Assembly: GCA_023389425.1 (NCBI GenBank) | Contig: JAEWEK010000138.1 | Span: 1 to 14,548 of the forward strand | Origin: Pseudomonadota bacterium | GTDB taxonomy: Bacteria; Pseudomonadota; Gammaproteobacteria; Burkholderiales; Burkholderiaceae_D | Reading direction: 5' to 3' | DNA length: 14,548 bases | Shown here: positions 1 to 7,819 of the stretch, one piece after another | Numbering within the stretch: position 1 is the first letter of the stretch | Layout of the letters: the number at the start of each line of letters is the position of its first letter | Notes under the pieces: generated by a model | What the model was told of the DNA's origin: nothing | Database searches by the model: none | The model's input: only the letters and a program-made list of their open reading frames with translations | Program-made: the position numbers and the translations under genes

Positions 1-556
1 CACCAGCTCGCTGCCGGGCGAAGGCAAGACCTATTGCGCCATCAACCTGGCGATGAGCATCGCGATGGAACTCGACCATACGGTGCTGCTGGTCGACGCC
101 GACGTCGCCCGCCCCTCGGTGCTGCGCACCCTCGGCCTGCCCAGCCAGCGCGGCCTGATGGACGTGCTGGTCGACTCGCGCCTTGACGTGGCCGACGTCA
201 TGTTGCGCACCAACGTGGACACGCTGTCCATCCTCCCGGCCGGCACCGCCACGCCGCGCGCCACCGAGCTGCTGGCCAGTTCGGCGATGAGCTCCCTGCT
301 GGCCGAGATCGCGACCCGCTATCCGGACCGCGTGGTGATCTTCGATTCGCCGCCGCTGCTGCTGACCAGCGAGGCGCGCGTGCTGGCCTCGCACATGGGC
401 CAGATCGCGCTGGTGGTGGAAGCCGAGACGACCACCCAGCACGCGGTGCTGGAGGCCCTGTCCCAGCTCGAGGGCTGCAGCAACGTCAACCTCGTCTACA
501 ACAAGACCAGGGACATCCCGGGCATCGACACCTCGTATGGCTATCACTACGGTTAA
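1..556 (+). CDS. XrtA-associated tyrosine autokinase, BY-kinase C-terminal part (5' truncated)
   Basis: The reading frame is open from base 2, so the gene starts left of the window. The visible 184 residues begin inside the Walker A loop (SSLPGEGKT), followed by the Walker A' motif VLLVDADVARP and a Walker B-like VVIFDSPPLLL. This motif set defines bacterial tyrosine kinases of the CpsD/Wzc/EpsG type, and the neighbours point to the PEP-CTERM-associated branch (TIGR03018). The C-terminus ends SYGYHYG, three closely spaced tyrosines as expected of an autophosphorylation tail. By family knowledge it acts at the inner membrane with a Wzz-like chain-length protein, normally encoded just upstream, and cycles of phosphorylation control polymer length and export. 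Its last 20 bases overlap the start of the next gene. Family assignment is firm; the XrtA-specific subtype rests on context. Confidence 0.93.
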   Translation, partial: TSSLPGEGKTYCAINLAMSIAMELDHTVLLVDADVARPSVLRTLGLPSQRGLMDVLVDSRLDVADVMLRTNVDTLSILPAGTATPRATELLASSAMSSLLAEIATRYPDRVVIFDSPPLLLTSEARVLASHMGQIALVVEAETTTQHAVLEALSQLEGCSNVNLVYNKTRDIPGIDTSYGYHYG

Positions 557-2081
557 GCTGCCGCGGCTGGCGCCGCTCGCGCTGGCGCTGATGTCGCTCG
601 CGCCCGCGGCCCACGCCGGCTGGCGCTTCACGCCGACCGTCAGCATGACCGAGACCGTGACCGACAACGTCAACCTGCAGCCGGACGAGCAGCGCCGCAC
701 GGCGTGGGTCACCGACGTCGCGCCCGGCTTCACGCTGCTCGGCGCGACCCCGCGCGTGACGCTGCAGGCCGGCGCGCAGGAGCACCTGTTCGCCTATTCC
801 GGCAGCCGCCTGCCGGGCACCCTCGACAAGCAGTACGTGTACGGCGCAAAGGGCCAGGCGCGCGTGGTCGACGACTGGTTCTACCTCGATGCCAGCGCCG
901 ACGGCGGTCCGCGCGCGGTGTCCGCCTTCGGTCCCCAGGCCGACGGCAACCTGTGGGCCAGCGGGAACCAGGCCAATGTGCGCACCTGGCGCATCAGCCC
1001 CTACCTGCGCCACCGCTTCGGCAATACCGCCGCGATGGAAGTGCGCTACACGCGCGACTCGGTCGACCAGAACGGCAACGCGATCGCCTCCGGCGACAGC
1101 CGCGGATGGATGGCCAGCGTCGCCAGCGGGCCGGCGTTCTACCGCCTGGGCTGGAGCCTCGACTACAGCCGGCAGGATTTCGACAGCAAGCTGACCGGCC
1201 CGTCCACGTCGAAGAATGCCCAGGGCACGCTGCGCTGGCGCCTGTCGCGCACCTTCGCGCTGACCGGCAGCACCGGCTACGACAGCTACGACTACCAGGC
1301 CCTGGGCGGGCGCAGCGCAGGCCACAGCTGGTCGGCGGGCTTCATCTGGACGCCGTCCTCGCGCACCGACATCCGCGCCTCCGCCGGCCACCGCTTCTTC
1401 GGACCCAGCGGCGCGCTCGACGCCAGCCATCGCATGCGCCACAGCGTCTGGACCGCGCACTACAGCGACACCATCACCAACACCCGCCAGCAGATGTTCC
1501 TGCCGGCTGCCTTCGACACCGCATCGATGCTGGACAAGATGTTTACCGCCTCGATCCCCGATCCGGTGGCGCGCGCCGCGACGGTGCAGGCCTACATGCT
1601 GGCCACCGGCCTGCCGCCCACGCTCAGCGACAGCGTCAATTACCTGAGCAGCCGCTGGCTGCGCGAGAAGCACGCCACGCTCGGCCTGGCCCTGAACGGC
1701 GCCCACGGCACGCTGATGCTGTCGGTATTCGACGACAGGCGCAACGCGCTGTCCTCGGTGCAGAGCGACAGCGACCTGCTGGGCAGCGCGATCGCCGCGC
1801 TCAACGACAACGTGCACCAGCGCGGCTTCTCGTCGGCCTACAACTACCGCGCCTCGGCGCGCACCAATGCCCTGCTGCTCGCCACCGTCAGCCGCGCCAC
1901 CTCGCTCGGCACCGGCATCACCCAGAACCTGAGCCTGCTGCGGCTGCGCGTGACGCGCGACATCAGCCGCCGCGCCCAGGCCGCGATCGAAGTGCGCCGC
2001 GCCCGCGGCGGCGCCAGCGACCTGAATACCCGGACCTACACCGAGAACGCGGTGTCGGCCACCCTGTCCCTTCATTTTTAG
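537..2081 (+). CDS. XrtA/PEP-CTERM-associated outer-membrane beta-barrel protein (TIGR03016-like)
   Basis: This 514-residue protein begins with a signal peptide: K7 and R10, a hydrophobic core at about residues 11-22, then a likely cleavage after AHA at residue 27. The rest is rich in alternating polar/aromatic strands, and the last residues (TLSLHF) end in phenylalanine, the usual C-terminal signal of outer-membrane barrels recognised by the BAM machinery. A more helical insert at about residues 320-375 (around SIPDPVARAATVQAYMLATG) interrupts the barrel; I recall this as typical of the XrtA-associated family. It probably sits in the outer membrane as part of polymer export or anchoring, but its biochemical role is not established. 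The start at 537 lies inside the kinase gene. The next in-frame ATG (591) would destroy the signal peptide, so 537 is preferred although no clear Shine-Dalgarno precedes it. Confidence 0.9.
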   Translation: MAITTVKLPRLAPLALALMSLAPAAHAGWRFTPTVSMTETVTDNVNLQPDEQRRTAWVTDVAPGFTLLGATPRVTLQAGAQEHLFAYSGSRLPGTLDKQYVYGAKGQARVVDDWFYLDASADGGPRAVSAFGPQADGNLWASGNQANVRTWRISPYLRHRFGNTAAMEVRYTRDSVDQNGNAIASGDSRGWMASVASGPAFYRLGWSLDYSRQDFDSKLTGPSTSKNAQGTLRWRLSRTFALTGSTGYDSYDYQALGGRSAGHSWSAGFIWTPSSRTDIRASAGHRFFGPSGALDASHRMRHSVWTAHYSDTITNTRQQMFLPAAFDTASMLDKMFTASIPDPVARAATVQAYMLATGLPPTLSDSVNYLSSRWLREKHATLGLALNGAHGTLMLSVFDDRRNALSSVQSDSDLLGSAIAALNDNVHQRGFSSAYNYRASARTNALLLATVSRATSLGTGITQNLSLLRLRVTRDISRRAQAAIEVRRARGGASDLNTRTYTENAVSATLSLHF

Positions 2082-2092
2082 GCGAGAACGCG

Positions 2093-3106
2093 ATGTACGA
2101 GACCTATTACGGACTGTCCGCCAAGCCCTTCCAGCTGCGCCCCGATCCGCACTTCTTCTTCGGCAGCAAAGGCCACAAGCGGGCCATGGCCTACCTCGAA
2201 TACGGCCTGTCGCAGGGCGAAGGCTTCATCGTCATCACCGGCGACATCGGCGCCGGCAAGACCACCCTGGTGCGCAACCTGTTCAAGCGCATGCCGAACG
2301 ACCGCATCGTGGCCGCCCACGTGGTCAACACCAGGCTCGAAGCGGAAGACGCGCTGCGCAGCGTGGCCGCGGCCTTCGGCGTGCAGACCGAGGGCGCCAG
2401 CAAGGGCGAGCTGCTGGCCCGCATCGAGCGCTTCCTGCGCATCACCGACCAGCAGGGCAAGCGCGCGCTGCTGGTGGTGGACGAAGCGCAGAACCTGAAC
2501 GAGGGCACGGTCGAGGAACTGCGCATGCTGTCCAACTTCCAGACCGACAGCCAGTGCCTGCTGCAGACCTTCCTGCTCGGCCAGCCGGAATTCCGCGCCA
2601 CCCTGCACAGCCCCAGCATGCAGCAGCTGCGCCAGCGCGTCACGGCCAGCTACCACCTCGGCCCGATGGACGCCGAGGAAACCCGCGCCTACATCGAGCA
2701 CCGCCTGCATACCGTCGGCTGGACCGGCGACCCGTCGTTCTCGGACGAGGCCCACGCCGCGATCTACGCCTACAGCGGCGGCATCCCGCGCAAGACCAAC
2801 ACCCTGTGCGACCGCATCCTGCTGATGGGCTACCTGGAGGAGCTGCACGCCTTCGACGCCGCCGCCATCGACACCGTGGTGCGCGACATCGCCGAGGAAT
2901 TCGAGATCCCCGAAGGCAGCGCGCCGGCCGTGCCCGCGGTGGCAGCGGCGGCCCCGCCGGCGCCGGCGCCCGAGGCCATCGCGGCACCCTCGGTGGACGA
3001 GCGCATGACGCGCCTCGAGCACTCGGTGCTGTCGGTGCTGTCCGCGCTCAAGCACATGGTCGGCGGCCCGCGCGGCGCCGTCGCCCAGGGAGACAGCGGC
3101 AAATGA
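2093..3106 (+). CDS. XrtA-associated AAA ATPase, ExeA/GspA-like (TIGR03015-like)
   Basis: A 337-residue ATPase. It opens with the MYETYYGLSAKPFQLRPDP segment characteristic of ExeA/GspA-like ATPases, has Walker A GDIGAGKTT at residues 50-58 and Walker B LLVVDEAQ near 127-133, and ends its AAA region with GGIPRKTNTLCDRILL near 229-244. A Pro/Ala-rich linker (about 273-300) then leads to a short helix likely to form a coiled coil (about 301-322). Length and layout match the PEP-CTERM locus ATPase family. It is placed between a barrel protein and modification enzymes, so a role in energising assembly or export across the envelope is plausible but unproven. The start follows the preceding stop by 11 bp with a weak GGCGAG ribosome site. 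Its stop overlaps the next start in an ATGA junction. Confidence 0.92.
   Translation: MYETYYGLSAKPFQLRPDPHFFFGSKGHKRAMAYLEYGLSQGEGFIVITGDIGAGKTTLVRNLFKRMPNDRIVAAHVVNTRLEAEDALRSVAAAFGVQTEGASKGELLARIERFLRITDQQGKRALLVVDEAQNLNEGTVEELRMLSNFQTDSQCLLQTFLLGQPEFRATLHSPSMQQLRQRVTASYHLGPMDAEETRAYIEHRLHTVGWTGDPSFSDEAHAAIYAYSGGIPRKTNTLCDRILLMGYLEELHAFDAAAIDTVVRDIAEEFEIPEGSAPAVPAVAAAAPPAPAPEAIAAPSVDERMTRLEHSVLSVLSALKHMVGGPRGAVAQGDSGK
3087..3093 (+). promoter_or_regulatory. Ribosome-binding site for the deacetylase gene
   Basis: AGGGAGA lies 9 bases before the ATG at 3103, inside the end of the ATPase gene. The spacing favours the 3103 start (ATGA overlap) over the in-frame ATG at 3109. Confidence 0.55.
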
Positions 3107-3987
3107 GGATGAACGAACCGGCGGCCCTGCCGCGCCAGCGCGCCGGCGGCCGCGTCGTCAATGCCATGACCTGCGACGTCGAGGACTATTTCCAGGTCTC
3201 GGCCTTCGCGCCCTTCATTCCGCGCGATTCGTGGCACAGCCGCGAATGCCGGGTCGAGGCCAACATGGACCGCATCCTTGCCCTGTTCGGCGAGGCCGGC
3301 ATCAAGGCCACCTTCTTCACGCTGGGCTGGATCGGCGAGCGCTATCCGGGCGTGGTGCGCGCCATCGTCGGCCAGGGCCACGAGCTGGCCAGCCACGGCT
3401 ACGGCCACCTGCGCGCCAGCGACCAGGGCCGCGCCGAATTCGCCCACGACGTGCGCAAGGCCAAACGCCTGCTGGAAGACATCGCGGGCCAGGAAGTGGT
3501 GGGCTACCGCGCGCCCAGCTTTTCCATCGGCGAATCCAACCTGTGGGCGCTGGACACGCTGCTGGAAGCCGGCTACCGCTACAGCTCGAGCATCTACCCG
3601 ATCCGCCACGACCACTACGGCATGCCGGGCGCGCCGCGCTTCGCCTTCCACCCGGCCGGCCCGGACGGACTGCTGGAAGTGCCGATCACCACCGTGCGCC
3701 TCATGCAGCGCAACCTGCCGGCCGGCGGCGGCGGCTACTTCCGCCTGCTGCCCTACCCGCTGTCGCGCTGGCTGATGGAGCGCGTCAACCAGGTCGACGA
3801 CCAGAGCGCCGTCTTCTATTTCCACCCATGGGAGCTCGACCCCGGCCAGCCGCGTCCAGACGGCTTGTCGGCCAAGGCGCGCTTCCGCCACTACCTCAAC
3901 ATCGGCCGGATGGAAGACCGCCTCCGGCAGCTCACGCGCGACTTCGCGTGGGACCGTATGGACCGCATCTTCCTGGACAAGCCATGA
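3103..3987 (+). CDS. XrtA-system polysaccharide deacetylase with DUF3473 C-terminus (TIGR03006-like)
   Basis: A 294-residue NodB-fold deacetylase. The first motif is TCDVEDYF (D25, D28), the metal site is SHGYGH (H98 and H102), the third motif is YRAPSF (R136), and HP at 241-242 supplies the late active-site histidine; the C-terminal ~50 residues fit DUF3473. All expected catalytic residues are present. By family knowledge it removes N-acetyl groups from amino sugars in the growing exopolysaccharide, exposing amines that change charge and can accept further modification. No signal peptide is seen, so it may act in the cytoplasm on lipid-linked intermediates, or be exported another way. It overlaps the ATPase stop by 4 bp and the FemAB-like start by 4 bp, so it is probably co-translated with both. 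Confidence 0.93.
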   Translation: MRMNEPAALPRQRAGGRVVNAMTCDVEDYFQVSAFAPFIPRDSWHSRECRVEANMDRILALFGEAGIKATFFTLGWIGERYPGVVRAIVGQGHELASHGYGHLRASDQGRAEFAHDVRKAKRLLEDIAGQEVVGYRAPSFSIGESNLWALDTLLEAGYRYSSSIYPIRHDHYGMPGAPRFAFHPAGPDGLLEVPITTVRLMQRNLPAGGGGYFRLLPYPLSRWLMERVNQVDDQSAVFYFHPWELDPGQPRPDGLSAKARFRHYLNIGRMEDRLRQLTRDFAWDRMDRIFLDKP

Positions 3988-5081
3988 ACTCAATCGTTGA
4001 ACTGCCCGCAGCCCGGCGCGCCGCGCCTATCCTGGCCAGCGGACCACAGACCCTGCACCTGATGCAGCCGAACGACCGCGCGCGCTGGGACGCTTTTGTC
4101 CGCACCTGCCCCGACGCCACCTTCTTCCACCTGTCCGGCTGGCAGAAGGTGATCGAGGAAGCCTTCGGCATCCGCACCTGGTTCTACTACGTGCAGCAGG
4201 ACGGCCGCATCCAGGGCGTGCTGCCGCTGGCCGAGATCAGGAGCCGCCTGTTCGGCCATTCGCTCGGCGCCATGCCCTTCTGCGTGTACGGCGGCCCGGC
4301 CGCGCTGAACGCGGGCGCGCGGCGCATGCTCGATCTCGCCGCCCACGACCTCGCCGACAAGCTCGGCGTCGGCCACCTCGAATACCGCGGCATGAAGCGC
4401 CTGCACCCGACCGACCAGGCCTGGCACACCAAGGAGCTGTACGTCACCTTCCGCAAGGAGATCGGCGCCGACCACGAAGCGAACATGAACGCGATCCCGC
4501 GCAAGCAGCGCGCCATGGTGCGCAAGGGGATCAAGCTGGGCCTCACCGGAACCGTCGAAGACAATGTCGACCGCATGTTCGAGGCCTATGCCGCCAGCGT
4601 GCACCGCCTCGGCACGCCGGTGTTCCCGAAGAAGTACTTCGCGCTGCTGCAGGAAGTCTTCGACGACGAATGCGAAGTGCGCGTCATCCGCACCGCCCAG
4701 GGCGAGCTGGTATCGGCGGTGCTGAGCTTCTACTGGCGCGACGAGGTGGTGCCCTACTACGGCGGCGGCACCGAACTGGCGCGCTCCGTGGCCGGCAACG
4801 ACTTCATGTACTGGAACCTGATGGAGGCCGCGGCCGAACGCGGCTGCCGCCTGTTCGACTTCGGCCGCAGCAAGCTCGGCACCGGCGCCTACGACTTCAA
4901 GAAGAACTGGGGCTTCGAGGCCCAGGCCCTGCCCTACGAGTACAAGCTGTACCGCGCCGCCCGGCTGCCGGATAACAATCCGCTCAATCCCAAATACCAG
5001 CTCTTCATCAGGATGTGGAAGAAGCTGCCCCTGCCGCTCGCCAACGCGCTCGGCCCCTGCATCGTCCGCAACCTGGGGTAA
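3984..5081 (+). CDS. XrtA/PEP-CTERM-associated FemAB-like protein (TIGR03019-like)
   Basis: A 365-residue protein of the FemAB/GNAT superfamily. The first half contains a GNAT-like subdomain (FFHLSGWQKVIEEAFG at residues 47-62). The second half holds an acetyltransferase-like core of about 165-315, including IPRKQRAMVRKG, a YYGGGTELAR segment and FDFGRSKLGTGAYDFK at 291-306, a hallmark of the PEP-CTERM FemAB branch. Classical FemAB enzymes transfer aminoacyl groups from tRNA to peptidoglycan precursors; in this branch the donor and acceptor are not known. Sitting directly after a deacetylase and in the same operon as an amidotransferase, it may acylate or aminoacylate free amines of the polysaccharide (inference). 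The start is the ATG of an ATGA overlap and has only a weak ribosome site, consistent with translational coupling. Confidence 0.9.
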   Translation: MNSIVELPAARRAAPILASGPQTLHLMQPNDRARWDAFVRTCPDATFFHLSGWQKVIEEAFGIRTWFYYVQQDGRIQGVLPLAEIRSRLFGHSLGAMPFCVYGGPAALNAGARRMLDLAAHDLADKLGVGHLEYRGMKRLHPTDQAWHTKELYVTFRKEIGADHEANMNAIPRKQRAMVRKGIKLGLTGTVEDNVDRMFEAYAASVHRLGTPVFPKKYFALLQEVFDDECEVRVIRTAQGELVSAVLSFYWRDEVVPYYGGGTELARSVAGNDFMYWNLMEAAAERGCRLFDFGRSKLGTGAYDFKKNWGFEAQALPYEYKLYRAARLPDNNPLNPKYQLFIRMWKKLPLPLANALGPCIVRNLG

Positions 5082-5084
5082 GCC

Positions 5085-6284
5085 ATGGAACACAAGGAAG
5101 ACCTCCTGCTTCTGGTGCACCGGATCCCCTACCCGCCCAACAAGGGCGACAAGATCCGTTCCTACCACCTGCTCAAGCACCTGGCGCAGCGTTACCGCGT
5201 GCACCTTGCCACCTTCATCGACGACCCGGACGACTGGCAGCACGTGCCGAAGGTCGAGGAACTGTGCGCCAGCAGCCATTTCGTCAGCCTGAATCCGCTG
5301 GCGGCGCGCGTGAAGAGCCTGGGCGCGCTGGTCAAGGGCGGCTCGCTCTCGCTCGACTACTACCGCGACGGCGGCCTGCAGCGCTGGGTCGACCAGACCG
5401 TGGCCGGCCTGAACGTCGAGCGCATCCTGGTGTTCTCGTCGGCGATGGCGCAGTACGCCGACAAGTATCCGCAGGCGAAGCGCGTCGTCGATTTCGTCGA
5501 CGTCGACTCCGACAAGTGGCGCCAGTACGCCGACAAGAAGGGCTGGCCGATGAACTGGCTGTACCGCCACGAGGCGCGCCAGCTGCTGTCCTACGAGCGC
5601 CGGGTGGCGCGCGAGTACGACGCCTCGCTGTTCGTGTCCGCGCCCGAGGCCGACCTGTTCCGACGCCTGGCGCCCGAGTGCGGCAGCAAGATCGGCTTCT
5701 TCAACAACGGCGTCGACACCGACTACTTCTCGCCCGATCTTGACCACGCCAGCCCGTATGCGGCCGGCGAACGCGCCGTGGTGTTCACCGGCGCCATGGA
5801 TTACTGGCCCAACGTCGATGCCGTGCAGTGGTTCGCCGAGTCGATCTTCCCGCAGCTGCGGGCACGCTTTGCGGACCTGCGCTTCTACATCGTCGGCGCC
5901 CGTCCCACCGCGGCGGTGCAGGCGCTGGCCCGGCATCCGGGCGTGACGGTGACCGGCACCGTGCCCGACGTGCGGCCCTACGTTGCCCACGCCCGGGTCG
6001 CGGTGGCGCCGCTGCGCGTGGCGCGCGGCATCCAGAACAAGGTGCTGGAGGCGATGGCGATGGCGACTCCGGTGGTGGTGACGCCGCAGGCGCTGGAGGG
6101 CATCGACGCCGAGCCGGGCACCGAACTGGTGCTGGCCGAAGACGAGAACGATTTCGTCGAAGCCGTGTCCGCCCTGCTCTACGTGCCGGCGCATGGCATC
6201 GGCAAGGCCGCGCGCGCCAAGGTCGAGCGCCACTACAGCTGGCCGAGCAAGCTGGCCTGCATCGGGGAGCGCCTCGAATGCTGA
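5085..6284 (+). CDS. Glycosyltransferase, XrtA/EpsH1 system (TIGR03087-like, GT4 fold)
   Basis: A 399-residue GT-B glycosyltransferase. The N-terminus LLLLVHRIPYPPNKGDKIRS (residues 7-26) is the distinctive start of the PEP-CTERM/EpsH1 sugar transferase family. The C-terminal domain has the hinge FFNNGVDTDYFSP at 205-217, VVFTGAMDYWPNVDAV at 232-247 and the donor-site segment RGIQNKVLEAMAMATPVV at 314-331, in which E322 is the expected conserved donor-binding glutamate. It should transfer a sugar from a nucleotide donor to the lipid-linked repeat unit on the cytoplasmic face; the sugar cannot be predicted. It starts 3 bp after the FemAB-like stop with GGGG six bases upstream, and its last 7 bases overlap the exosortase gene. 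Confidence 0.93.
   Translation: MEHKEDLLLLVHRIPYPPNKGDKIRSYHLLKHLAQRYRVHLATFIDDPDDWQHVPKVEELCASSHFVSLNPLAARVKSLGALVKGGSLSLDYYRDGGLQRWVDQTVAGLNVERILVFSSAMAQYADKYPQAKRVVDFVDVDSDKWRQYADKKGWPMNWLYRHEARQLLSYERRVAREYDASLFVSAPEADLFRRLAPECGSKIGFFNNGVDTDYFSPDLDHASPYAAGERAVVFTGAMDYWPNVDAVQWFAESIFPQLRARFADLRFYIVGARPTAAVQALARHPGVTVTGTVPDVRPYVAHARVAVAPLRVARGIQNKVLEAMAMATPVVVTPQALEGIDAEPGTELVLAEDENDFVEAVSALLYVPAHGIGKAARAKVERHYSWPSKLACIGERLEC
6264..6269 (+). promoter_or_regulatory. Ribosome-binding site deciding the xrtA start
   Basis: GGGGAG lies 8 bases before ATG 6278 and 14 bases before the alternative in-frame ATG 6284. The spacing favours 6278, giving a 7-bp overlap with the preceding glycosyltransferase gene. 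Confidence 0.5.
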
Positions 6285-7819
6285 TGAAAGCTCCCCCCGG
6301 CGTCATCGGCGTTTCCACGGTCCCCGCCGCGCGCGGCAGCCTGCTGCTGATCGGACTGTGCCTGCTGGCCCCGTTTGCCCTCTACCTGGGCACGGCGCAG
6401 TCGATCGTCTCGATCTGGAACAGCTCCGAAACCTTCGCCCACGGCTACGCCATCCTGCCGATCAGCCTGTGGCTGGTGTGGCGCCGCCGCGAAGTGTTCG
6501 CGCGGATGGCGCCTGCCCCGTGGTGGCCGGCCCTGCTGCCGCTCGCCCTGTGCGGCGCCGCCTGGCTGCTGGCCAGCAGCGCCGAAGTGCAGGTGGTGCG
6601 CCAGTACGCCTTCGTCGCCATGATCCCGCTGTCGGCGCTGGCCCTGCTCGGGCCGCGCCTGGCCGGCGCGCTCGCTTTCCCGCTGATGTTCCTGCTGTTC
6701 GCAGTGCCATTCGGCGAAATCTTCGTCAATCCGCTGATCGGCTTCACCGCCGACTTCACCGTGGCCGCGGTGCGCGCGGTCGGCATCCCGGTGCTGCGCA
6801 ACGGCTCGCGCTTCGAACTGCCGACCGGCAGCTGGTCGGTGGTGGAGGCCTGCAGCGGCATCCGCTACCTGATCTCGTCGGTGACGCTGGGCTGCCTGTA
6901 CGCCTACCTCACCTACCGCTCGAAGCTGCGGCGCGCCGCCTTCATCGGCCTGTCGGTGGTGGTGCCGGTGATCGCCAACGGCCTGCGCGCCTTCATGATC
7001 GTGATGATCGGGCACCTGTCCGGCATGAAGCTGGCGACCGGCGTCGACCACCTGATCTACGGCTGGCTGTTCTTCGGCCTGGTCATGTTCGTCATGTTCT
7101 GGATCGGCAGCTACTGGCGCGAGGATGCGGCGCAAGCAGCCACGCCACGCCCCGCCGTGGCGCCGAAGCGGGCCGCATCGGGACGCGTCGCCACCATGGC
7201 CGCCGCCGTGCTGGCGCTGTCCTCGGTGTGGCCGGCGTATGGCCACTACGTCGACCGGGCCAATTTCAACCCGCAGCCGGTCCAGCTCCCGCGCATCAAG
7301 ACCGGCTGGGCGCCGGCGCCGATCTTTACCAACTGGGCGCCGCGCTACGTCGAGCCGGATGCCGGCTTCTCCGGCGCGTGGCAGGCGCGCGGCCTGGAGC
7401 CGGTCGGCCTGACGGTCCTGTACTACCGCAACCAGAACGAGGGCCACAAGCTGGTCAGCTCGATCAACCGCCTGACCGATCCCAAGGAAGCCTGGCACGA
7501 GACCGGTTCCTCGCTGCGCGGCGAACAGGTGGCGGGCCGCACGCTGCAGGTGCGCGAAACCACGCTGCAGCGCGCCGGCGGCGCGGTGCTGGTGTGGCAG
7601 TGGCTGTGGACCGGGGGCGAATACACCGCCAGCGCCTACAAGGGCAAGCTGCTGCAGGCGCGCTCCAAGCTGCTGGCCGAAGGCGACGACGGCGCCGCGC
7701 TGATGGTCTACGCACCGCTGGGCGAGCAGCCGGACGCCGCACGCGCGGCGATGCGCGCCTTCCTCGACGACCACCTCGAACCGATCGGCGGCGCACTGCG
7801 CGCCGCACAGAGCCGATGA
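6278..7819 (+). CDS. xrtA: Exosortase A fused to an EpsI domain
   Basis: A 513-residue polytopic membrane protein. Residues ~20-280 carry about eight hydrophobic segments and the three exosortase active-site residues: C192 in EACSGIRYL, R237 in NGLRAF and H258 in GVDHLIYGW. A charged linker (~281-302), one more transmembrane segment (~304-320) and a soluble domain (~321-510) form an EpsI-like module, with WAPRYVEPDAGFSGAW, LYYRNQNEGHKLVSS and WQWLWTGGEYTASAYKGK among its segments. Exosortase A recognises C-terminal PEP-CTERM tripartite signals, cleaves them in the inner membrane and is thought to attach the protein to a carrier or polymer. In some organisms EpsI is a separate adjacent gene; here it is one continuous frame. 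The stop overlaps the next start in an ATGA junction. No PEP-CTERM substrate lies in the window. Confidence 0.96.
   Translation: MLMKAPPGVIGVSTVPAARGSLLLIGLCLLAPFALYLGTAQSIVSIWNSSETFAHGYAILPISLWLVWRRREVFARMAPAPWWPALLPLALCGAAWLLASSAEVQVVRQYAFVAMIPLSALALLGPRLAGALAFPLMFLLFAVPFGEIFVNPLIGFTADFTVAAVRAVGIPVLRNGSRFELPTGSWSVVEACSGIRYLISSVTLGCLYAYLTYRSKLRRAAFIGLSVVVPVIANGLRAFMIVMIGHLSGMKLATGVDHLIYGWLFFGLVMFVMFWIGSYWREDAAQAATPRPAVAPKRAASGRVATMAAAVLALSSVWPAYGHYVDRANFNPQPVQLPRIKTGWAPAPIFTNWAPRYVEPDAGFSGAWQARGLEPVGLTVLYYRNQNEGHKLVSSINRLTDPKEAWHETGSSLRGEQVAGRTLQVRETTLQRAGGAVLVWQWLWTGGEYTASAYKGKLLQARSKLLAEGDDGAALMVYAPLGEQPDAARAAMRAFLDDHLEPIGGALRAAQSR

Noticed and set aside
486..2075. A 529-codon - strand frame opposite the barrel gene
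   Set aside because: Shadow of a gene with a clear signal peptide and C-terminal Phe; the antisense product has no recognisable motif.
704..2092. Long N-terminal extension of the ATPase frame into the barrel gene
   Set aside because: The extension is Arg/Pro/Ala-rich out-of-frame translation of the barrel gene. The family N-terminus MYETYYGLSAKPF starts at 2093.
3990..6233. A 747-codon open frame on the - strand opposite the FemAB-like and glycosyltransferase genes
   Set aside because: Both + strand genes here have full family motifs. The antisense frame is low-complexity (Ala/Gly/Val/His/Arg/Gln-rich) and is the usual GC-rich shadow of real codons.
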